Of a stretch of DNA of 64,000 bases, positions 57,339-64,000 are shown piece after piece. Location: NCBI GenBank assembly GCA_963682025.1, contig OY821520.1:3320926-3384925 (forward strand), given 5' to 3'. The notes under the pieces were generated by a model that had not been told where the DNA came from, did no database searches, and saw only the letters and a list, made by a program, of their open reading frames with translations. The translations under genes were made by a program, and so were the position numbers. Every line of letters starts with the position of its first letter. Positions within the stretch are counted from its first letter, which is position 1. The stretch comes from Cordilura impudica. Lineage: Eukaryota > Arthropoda > Insecta > Diptera > Scathophagidae.

Positions 57339-60004
57339 TAATTGTAATTGTAATTGTATAAGGAGGTGTCGAAAGTACCGCGACCAAGTGATCAATTGTA
57401 CTGCCCTCTGCTAATAATTTGTCCCTATAAAATCTCACCCAACCCTCAGAAATTCGAGGATGTTGATTGGTTCCAGTGATCTTATTTCGCTCCCTGGTAT
57501 TTTGAATGAACCCAGGTGCTTTTTCCTTTTATACATTAAAGCTCCACAATCCCCCAGTATGTGCTCCGGTGATTCTGTCTTCTCATCGCGGAATCTGCAC
57601 ATGGGGTTCGCCTCAATTCCTAGCTTACTCAGATGCTCCCTAAGCCTACATTGACTGGTTAAAATCCCGGTTATTATTCTCAGTCCGTTCTTTGATAATC
57701 CGATATATGATCCAAATCTCTTGTTGTTGTAGTTGCCTAACAAGAGTTTGGATTGCCTTAAGCCTAAGTGGCTCGAGAAAAGCTCTTGTCTGATATGATT
57801 TTCATATTCTCTGAGTATGCCGTCCCATACTCCTTTTCCTATTCCACAGAATGGTTCCGGCCCCATTAGCTTTGTGGAAGCTCCCTTTCTGGCAAGCTCA
57901 TCTGCTTGTTCATTTCAAAGGCTGACTTTATTGTGTTTTCCCAGTTCATTCAGTCTCTGCAGACAGTCTCAAACTAACTTAGAGTCTACTATATAGGAGC
58001 CTTATGCTCGAATAGCAGCTTGACTATCTGATAGTATGGTTATGTCCCGTCTTTTGTACTTTTTATTTAAGTTAATCTGTGCTCATCTATCGATGGCATA
58101 AATTTCTGCCTGGAAAATACTCGTGTGTGTTCCCATTGGTTCGTAGTAATTGGTTCTAGGCCCAAAGACTCCCGCCCCTGTTACATCTTCGGTCTTTGAC
58201 CCGTCCGTGTACCATTTACTCGTATCCTCCTTTAAAGAATATGCTGTGCTCAAACTACTCCATTCCTTCTTATTACTAAGTTTTGTAACAAAGTATTTCT
58301 TGAAGCCGTATTTCTTCTCCGGTCTGTCCATTGGGCAATCCAGGAGGGAGTAACCTTTAACTTGACTTATTCGGTTCCATTGCCCTTCATAAAGCCTGGT
58401 TATGGGTTTATCCCCCTTTATCCTGATTGCCGTTGCCAGAGCTTTCTTTTGCACCACTATATGTAGTGGGCTTTGGTCTAAGAGTACTTCAAGTGCTGCC
58501 GTTGGGCACGTCCTAATTGCCCCCGTTATCCCAATACACGCTAGTCTTTGTATTCTACTTAGGTCCATTTGAGTTGATTTTAATTCTGTCCTTTTGGCAC
58601 ACGCAATAGCTCCGTAGGTCACGATTGGACGGACCATCAGGGAGTACATCCAGTATAGGATGCTGGGTTTACATCCCCAGGTTCTACCTGCTACCCTTTT
58701 ACACATCATTGTAGCACGCTTGGCTTTCTCTGTAATATGGTTGACGTGTGCCTTCCATGTCAATTTGCTGTCTAGTATTATAACCCAGATATTTCACCTC
58801 TGTCTTTGGTTCGATGACTTCTCCTGGAATCTGAATTGCCTTCCATCTTGGAAGTTTTCTTCTCTTGGTAAATGGTACAATTGTGGTCTTTGTAGGATTG
58901 ATGTTCAGTCCTGTTGCCCTGCACCATTGACATATAATCCTCAACCCTCTTTATACAATATCACATAGGGTTTCCTCGAATTTGCCTCCCGCTATTACGG
59001 CTATATCGTCCGCGTAGCCTTGATATTCTATACCTGCCTCCGACAGTTCCATTAATAGTCCATCAACAACCAGGCTCCACATTAGAGGTGAAAGAACCCC
59101 TCCCTGTGGACGTACTCTGATTGTGTTGACTGCTATGTTTTCCCCTTCTACCATCCATCTTGATGTCACTGAGTCTACCCTTCTTCGGTTTATTGCCCTT
59201 TCTATTACATCATGTGAAGTGTTATCAAAGGCTCCTTCTATATCTAGGAATGCACAAACTGCTATTTCCTTCTCATCTAGTGATTTTTGAATGGTTCCCA
59301 CTAGGTTGATAAGAGCGGTCTCTGTTGATCAGCCCGTTCTATATCATGCTGGTTTGGATGCAAAGGCATCTGTTGTAGTATTCCACATCTTAGATAGTTA
59401 TCCACAGCTTTTTCAAGTGTTTTCAACATGAAATATGTTAGGCTTATTGGTCTGAAGGATTTTGGATGTGCAGTGTCCTTTGTCCCCACTTTGGGTATGA
59501 ACACCACTTTTGCCCTCCTGCATGCCTCTTGTATGTAGCCCAAGGCCAAACTGCTACGTCCGATATTTATTAAGAATGGTAAAATTTCCTTTAGGCCCTT
59601 TTGTAATAAGGCATGAAAAATCCCATCCATTCCGGGGGACTTGTAGGGTTGAAAGGTGCCTAAAGCCCATTCTAGTTTTTTCCCTTGAACAAATTTCGGC
59701 TACTATTTGCCTATTTTTCCGACTAGGGTTTCTTGGACTGTTACTTAACCGTTCGTTGTCTACTGCCACACTTCCCGGAAAGTGTGTCCTTAATAACAAC
59801 TCTGCCCTTTCACGGCCATCCTTTGTGTAACTATCGTCTTCTTTCTTAAGTGACATTGTTAGTTCTGGCCCGCATTTCGCAAATGTCCTGTATAGCTTTG
59901 CCGTTTCTGGAAGAGATTCCATATTCTCACAGAATTTCCTAAAGCTAATTCTTTTAGCTTTCCTAATCTCTTTGTTATACTCAGTTAGTCTGGCCCTATA
60001 AAGC
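57339..60004 (-). mobile_element. RNase H-bearing LINE (LOA/I-type), 5'-truncated, 2,666 bp
   Basis: The element is flanked by a 7-bp duplication, TACAATG (57332-57338 and 60005-60011). It ends 3' (left, reverse strand) in (CAATTA)3-like repeats instead of poly(A), and is 5'-truncated inside ORF2. The unoccupied target exists at 43658-43664. The short simple-repeat tail and RNase H domain suit the LOA/I group; assignment between these clades is by motif resemblance only. Confidence 0.9.
57435..60003 (-). pseudogene. LINE ORF2 (reverse transcriptase and RNase H), multiply broken
   Basis: Order on the reverse strand: linker LYRARLTEYNKEIRKAKR; frameshift near 59680; PGMDGIFHALLQKGLKEI, AKVVFIPKVG and FRPISLTYFMLKTLEKAVDN (RT motifs 0-2); frameshift near 59335; CAFLDIEGAFDNTSHDVIER (motif A), RPQGGVLSPLMWSLVVDGLL (motif B), GYADDIAVIAGGKFEETL (motif C, catalytic DD intact); stop at 58953-58951; GLNINPTKTTIVPFTKRRK and VKYLG; frameshift near 58775; LTWKAHVN-type thumb and RPIVTYGAIACAKR; RNase H with WYTDGSK, QAEIYAI, ILSDSQAAI and NEQADELARKGA; then a Cys/His-like tail, CRFRDEKTESPEHILGDCG. 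The WVPGH segment is deleted. It would copy element RNA into DNA at the target site. Two stops and several shifts show that it is inactive. Confidence 0.9.
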
Positions 60005-60011
60005 TACAATG

Positions 60012-60224
60012 CTACGTGCGTGTTTATTAAATTTGTAATAATTGCGTCGTAATGAAAAATAATTTTGGACATAAACCAATAACGACAATAATCGATATTT
60101 AAAAAGTATTGAATTGTGAATTGGCTAAAATTGATTAGGAAACCTTTAGGGTCTCTATTAAATGAAAAATGAAAAATGAAAAAATAAAATATCCCAAAAT
60201 TTGCACTCGAATTTCGAGGGCTGG
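60012..60224 (+). repeat. Repeat G, right half of the interrupted copy
   Basis: CTACGTGCGTGTTTATTAAA...GGACATAAACCAATAACG...TTTGCACTCGAATTTCGAGG, GCTGG matches 43665-43932. It carries a short insertion with ATGAAAAATGAAAAATGAAA near 60162. Confidence 0.8.
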
Positions 60225-60235
60225 GATCTGCTAGT

Positions 60236-60350
60236 AAAGAGCCTAACTATCAACTTTAATGGATATTGGCAAACTTTCTCAATGGTGTAAAATAAATTTA
60301 ATGGACCAAATTATTAAAAAATGTAGCTATTATGGATCTTGTTAGTTTGT
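60236..60350 (+). pseudogene. Jockey/CR1-like RT relic, 3' continuation
   Basis: GATATTGGCAAACTTTCTCA translates to DIGKLSQWCKINLMD followed by IKKCSY, the segment that follows the YADD box in Jockey/CR1-type RT (LQ.D...L..WC..N.M.LN..KC). It continues the 56740-57136 relic across the nested insertions. Confidence 0.75.
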
Positions 60351-60469
60351 CAAATTGCAGGCTTAATATCCGTGATCACATTAAGTTCACCGTCAACAAA
60401 GAGAACGGTGTTCTGATTTTCTGATCCACACATAACGAAACGATTATATGTATATCTCTTTATTCTTAA

Positions 60470-60858
60470 GTTTTATTGTTCAATAATATATTACGCCAAA
60501 CAATACCAGGTTCATTGATAAACTTGCTGGTAAAGTGAAATCTCGTCTTTAGATGAAGTTTTTCATCAGAGGTACTTTTCTTGGACTTCCTGTTGAAAGA
60601 TTGACTGCAGTAAACCGTTTTCTTATTGTCGATGTAGCAACTAACGTGTGTAGAAGTTTTAAAGGGGTACTTATCAATGATCCGTGTGATTGCATTATCC
60701 TGACTTTCTATCTTTGGTGACCAGTGCCGTGCATTTTTTTACCGTTCCGTTGGAAACGCCAAGAAGTCCCCTTATGATGGCAAACGTTTTACCTTCGCTG
60801 CACAATTTTGTTTTATTGACATTCGTTGTTCGATAGAGCAATGCGTGCTTCTTCCCAT
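60470..60858 (-). pseudogene. Tc1-like transposase, N-terminal DNA-binding part
   Basis: From the ATG at 60858 the reverse strand reads MGRSTHCSIEQRMSIKQNC. A frame shift gives GKTFAIIRGLLGVSNGTVKK (first helix-turn-helix), then VATSTIRKRFTAVNLSTGSP and RKVPLM (second helix-turn-helix and linker), then TRFHFTSKFINEP and VWRNILLNNKT. The last motif aligns with W.NILWSDES, the first catalytic Asp, here changed to N. Everything after is missing. The family binds its own terminal repeats and inserts at TA. It is dead by frameshift, truncation and the lost Asp. Confidence 0.8.
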
Positions 60859-61036
60859 TTTTGAAGAATTTTTACAAATATTAATCACTATACTGCACAA
60901 CAACAGTTATATTTGCATTTAGCCTTTGGAATTCTCTCACGTGTGGGCCGTGTAAGTGCGGCTACACAATTTGTTCTTAATTTTTCGAACAGCTGATATT
61001 CCACTTAGTTTAAAATTATTGGCAGCACAACACAAA
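60859..61036 (-). other. Probable 5' flank of the Tc1-like relic
   Basis: TGTGTTGTGCTGCCAATAAT at 61036-61015 (reverse) could be the element terminus. CACGTGTGGGCCGTGTAAGT lies at 60938. The assignment is tentative. Confidence 0.35.
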
Positions 61037-62878
61037 AAAAAAATAGAAAAGTTTAATAAGAATTATTTATATTTTTCGAAAGCTAAAAATTTTTGTAATA
61101 AAATTAAAAGAAAACCAGATTTTTAAAATCCTACTTATAAAACTTGTTAGAACGAACTCTATTTTCCCTTCGCGCGCTTTTGTTATTTCTAACACGTAGT
61201 GGTCCTACAATATAATTTAAAATCTCAAGTTTTAATTTAAATTAAGCAAACAATAACAATAACAAATTAAACTTTATGTTTGTTTGGTAGTTCTCCGCAG
61301 GGTTGGAATAAAATTTAATGTAAATAAAGAAAAAAGAAAAACATAAAAATACTCGTAATATTAAAAATCTATGCAAATCCACTTTAATACAATTAAAGTG
61401 TTACATTTACAGCAATCAAACTTTGAAATTGCTTTTTTTTTTGATAATTATGCACACAGATGTACAAGCAGACATATGACATAAATTTTGTAATAAATTT
61501 GAGTTTATTACAACAACAAAAAAAAAAAGAACATGAAAATATATGCGTGTCTGCGTGTTTATTCGAAATGACGGAGTATGTCGGGTATGTACGTGTACGT
61601 GTAAAACTTTCCAATTGATTTACATTTTTATGATATTACTGACATTCAGTACCTTTTTCTAAAGTGTGTTTTAAATTAAGTACTTGTCAATAATTTGTTA
61701 CATGGGTTTGAGTATTAAATTCAATCAAAGTTTTACTGAGTAAAAAAAAAACTTCAGGGATTTCATATTTGTTTTAGTAATGAGCCCACAAAATGAAAGG
61801 ATGAACCATGATGCGTAATTCATTATTAGATCCAAAACGTACAAAATACGAAATATTTTAATAATAATTATTCAAGGTGTCTTATATGATCCGTTAAAGG
61901 CTCAACAAATCTAGGACTTCTCAACAAAAGCGTGTAAGTGCATGTCTAATGTGCAGTATAAATAGATCTTCAAATATAAATATAAGAAAATATCCAGTCT
62001 TTCACATGTTGTCTCTTCTGTCACATTTATACACGTTTCAGAGCATTTGAAGGTTTGTGATCTGTATGCATTTCTAGCGATATAATCTTTTTTTTTACTA
62101 TGACTAAAAATAATCATTCTATTGCATACACTAAATTTAATTTGCGTCAATCATCGAGAATCATTTCAAATGTGAAAATAAAATCAATTAAAAACAAAAA
62201 CATCAATTCACAAATTAATCAATGACAACGTTCAATGTTATCTAAAAATGAAAAAAAAAATTAAATAAATCTTGTTCTAAAAGTGTTTACAAAGAAATTA
62301 AAAGAAAAAGGATCGTGTAAAATTTTGCTTTTTGGCATAATATTATTTTTAGTAGACTAATAGAGAAATGTTGCTTTTGAATGACTCGAGTCATGTGAAG
62401 TCGATGACCACCACTATTCATGCAAAGACTCTGTAAAGAGTGCTAAAAAACTACAAATAACAAGCTGAAATAAATTTTACAACAGCGTTTCTCTGTATGT
62501 TTGGCAGTGTATTGTATTTTGAATCGCAGCTAAATGGCGCCCACACATGCTAATGAAGTGTGACAACTGAATGGAAATGAATTTGTTAAAAATTTAATTT
62601 AAAAATAATTCATAAATGAATCATTTTTATTTATTTTTTAGTACAGTCTCCGATGTCATATTTATTGCATATAAATTTGTTTTTCAACTGATAAATGTAA
62701 AAGGTATCTGAAGAAGCAATAACATAAATTGTAAGGCATGATTATTACAGAATCAAATCGAGTCCTGGTTATGTCAGAAAAGTGTTGCTGATAAAATCTT
62801 TTCAGTCATATGGAAACATTGCTATTTTAGTTTAGTTTAGTTAATAATTCCTTATTTTAAATTAATTTTTTGTTTTTT
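61037..62878. other. AT-rich DNA, no recognised gene
   Basis: Frames at 61393-61614 and 61911-62150 have no domain. No RNA gene or clear repeat is seen; this may be unique host DNA. Confidence 0.4.
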
Positions 62879-63017
62879 GATGTGTAAACATCTATACGTG
62901 CAGGGGGTAAAAATCTATTTCACAATACAATCACAAAAACAGCTTAACCGTGTGCGTAAGACTAAATCGGTGTGACCTATGGATTATATTGGTGAAAAAT
63001 TATATCTAATAATCCTT

Positions 63018-63290
63018 TTTGAATATGAAAAATGAAAAACAAGAAATAAATAATGAAAAATAAAAAATTAAAAATAAAAAATGGAAAATAAAAAATGAAA
63101 AATAAAAAATGAAAAATTAAAAATAAAAAATGAGAAATGAAAAATAAAAAATGAATAATAAAAAATTTAAAAATAAAAAAAGAAAAATTAAAAATAAAAA
63201 ATTAAAAATGAAAAATAAAAAATTAAAAATAAAAAATTTAAAAAAAATAAAAAAATTTAAAAAAAAATTAAAAATAAAAAATGAAAAGTA
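63018..63290. repeat. A-rich heptamer-like array of R8
   Basis: Mixed AAAAATG, AAAAATA and AAAAATT units like the other R arrays. Confidence 0.9.
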
Positions 63291-63309
63291 AATAATCTAA
63301 CCCATAAAA

Positions 63310-63955
63310 ACAAAGTTTTTATTAAAACTCTTTCTTTCTTTATGCATATGAGTTTTGAATATCTCCGTGACTGTGCGTGACTGTGTGTGACTATCGTAAA
63401 ATTAGTCTTTGGCCACAACAAGTCTATTGACAAAGTTTCAGATCCATCGGATCAGGGGAAGTGGGTTTTAATCGCTCCGTGACTGTGCGTGGCTATGTTA
63501 AATTTAATCTCTTTTCACGGCAAGTCTATTGACCAAGTTTCTGGTTGATTGGATGAGGGGAAATGGGTTTTAACCCTCTCCGTGACCATGCATGACTATA
63601 TGTGACTATGTCAGAGTTAATTTTTTTAGAGCAAGTCTATCGACCAAGTTTCAGATCGATTGGATAAGGGGAAATGTTTTTTACATCACTACGTGACTGC
63701 GCGTGACAATGCAAGACTGTGCGTGACTAAGTCAAAGTTAATCTTTTTTTCACATCAAGTGTATGGACTAAGTTTCAGATCGATCGGATGAGGGGAAATG
63801 ACATTTAGATCACCCCGTGACTGCGCGTGACTACCTCATAAATAATCTTTAGTCACAACAAGACTATGGGCCAAGTTTCAGATCAATTGGATGATGGGAA
63901 TGGGGTCACCCATGACAGACAGACAGAGAGTATGAGTTAACAGAAAGAGTTTAAT
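63310..63955 (+). mobile_element. TIR element carrying a minisatellite
   Basis: TTTTTATTAAAACTCTTTCTT at 63318 and AAAGAGTTTAATAAAAGTGG at 63944 form an imperfect inverted pair around about 5 tandem units of 105-125 bp. Each unit carries CCGTGACTGTGCGTGACT, CAAGTCTATTGACCAAGTTT and CAGATCGATTGGATGAGGGG motifs. It ends GACAGACAGACAGAGAG. A single-unit fragment of the same family is at 38131-38240. Flanking A-rich array on both sides shows it inserted into R8. Confidence 0.75.
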
Positions 63956-64000
63956 AAAAGTGGAGAATACAAAACGAAAAATTAAAAACGAAAAAGAAAA

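Larger units (their letters stand above)
62879..64000 (+). mobile_element. R element (R8), left part, runs off the window
   Basis: The left module GATGTGTAAACATCTATACG, TGCAGGGGGTAAAAATC, TATTTCACAATACAATCAC and TTATATCTAATAATCC is well preserved. The array starts at about 63018, is interrupted by a minisatellite element (63310-63955) and resumes (AAAACGAAAAATTAAAAACG) to the window end. Confidence 0.75.

Noticed and set aside
59510..59830. 106-codon forward frame, and others at 57460, 58150 and 58660
   Set aside because: All are antisense to the LINE ORF2, whose reverse-strand motifs are clear.

Overview
This window looks like repeat-dominated, very AT-rich DNA from a brachyceran (probably calyptrate) fly. 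The evidence is the short dispersed repeats with fly-type GTCCGTCTGTCCGTCTG blocks, Jockey-like and RNase H-bearing non-LTR retrotransposons, hAT, Tc1-like and Transib/RAG1-like DNA transposons, and U1 snRNA-derived copies whose 3' half resembles Drosophila U1. I found no complete, intact host protein gene. The one candidate host feature is a non-coding, 5'UTR-like exon near 9.8-10.6 kb ending in a strong splice donor, so the window may lie in a large intron or in intergenic repeat DNA.

Layout. 0-6.9 kb: an inverted pair of a TACCC...ACTTGT element (family 1), then a 5.5-kb A-rich array whose core is about 4.3 kb of nearly perfect (AAAAATT)n, closed by the right end of a repeat here called R. 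7-15.8 kb: small palindromic and TIR elements, family-1 copies, the possible 5'UTR exon and two minisatellites. 15.8-19.4 kb: a Jockey-like ORF1/ORF2 fragment joined to an R array, then a Tc1-like relic joined to an array-less R copy holding a family-1 insertion. 20.6-24 kb: a hAT C-terminal relic, a foldback element and decayed family-1 copies. 24.2-26.5 kb: a complete R element with a 2-kb array. 26.5-27.5 kb: a foldback element. 27.8-36.7 kb: an inverted copy of the 17.1-19.4 kb block, split by a 7.2-kb family-2 insertion that holds a full hAT element with its target duplication, a tandem U1-derived repeat, a hAT-type MITE and a second hAT relic containing a Harbinger-like MITE. 36.7-42.2 kb: Jockey-like LINE relics and a TTTTTCA array. 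43-45 kb: further short repeats. 45.5-51.6 kb: a 6.1-kb R element whose array is internally duplicated and carries an RNase H fragment and a family-1 element. 53-55.3 kb: a LINE RT scrap and a broken RAG1/Transib-like transposase. 56.3-60.9 kb: LINE endonuclease and RT relics, a repeat nested in the RT, a 2.7-kb RNase H-type LINE nested in that repeat, and a Tc1-like N-terminal relic. 62.9-64 kb: the start of another R element, with a minisatellite-bearing element inside its array.

The genes do not form a pathway; they are layers of nested transposons. Three insertions can be timed because an empty or alternative copy of the target sits in the same window: family 1 in R3, family 2 in the second inverted copy, and the RNase H LINE in a repeat also present at 43.5 kb. 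The least familiar feature is the R family: similar termini enclose either no array or anything from 2 to about 5.8 kb of heptamer-like A-rich satellite, so R looks like a mobile carrier of satellite DNA.
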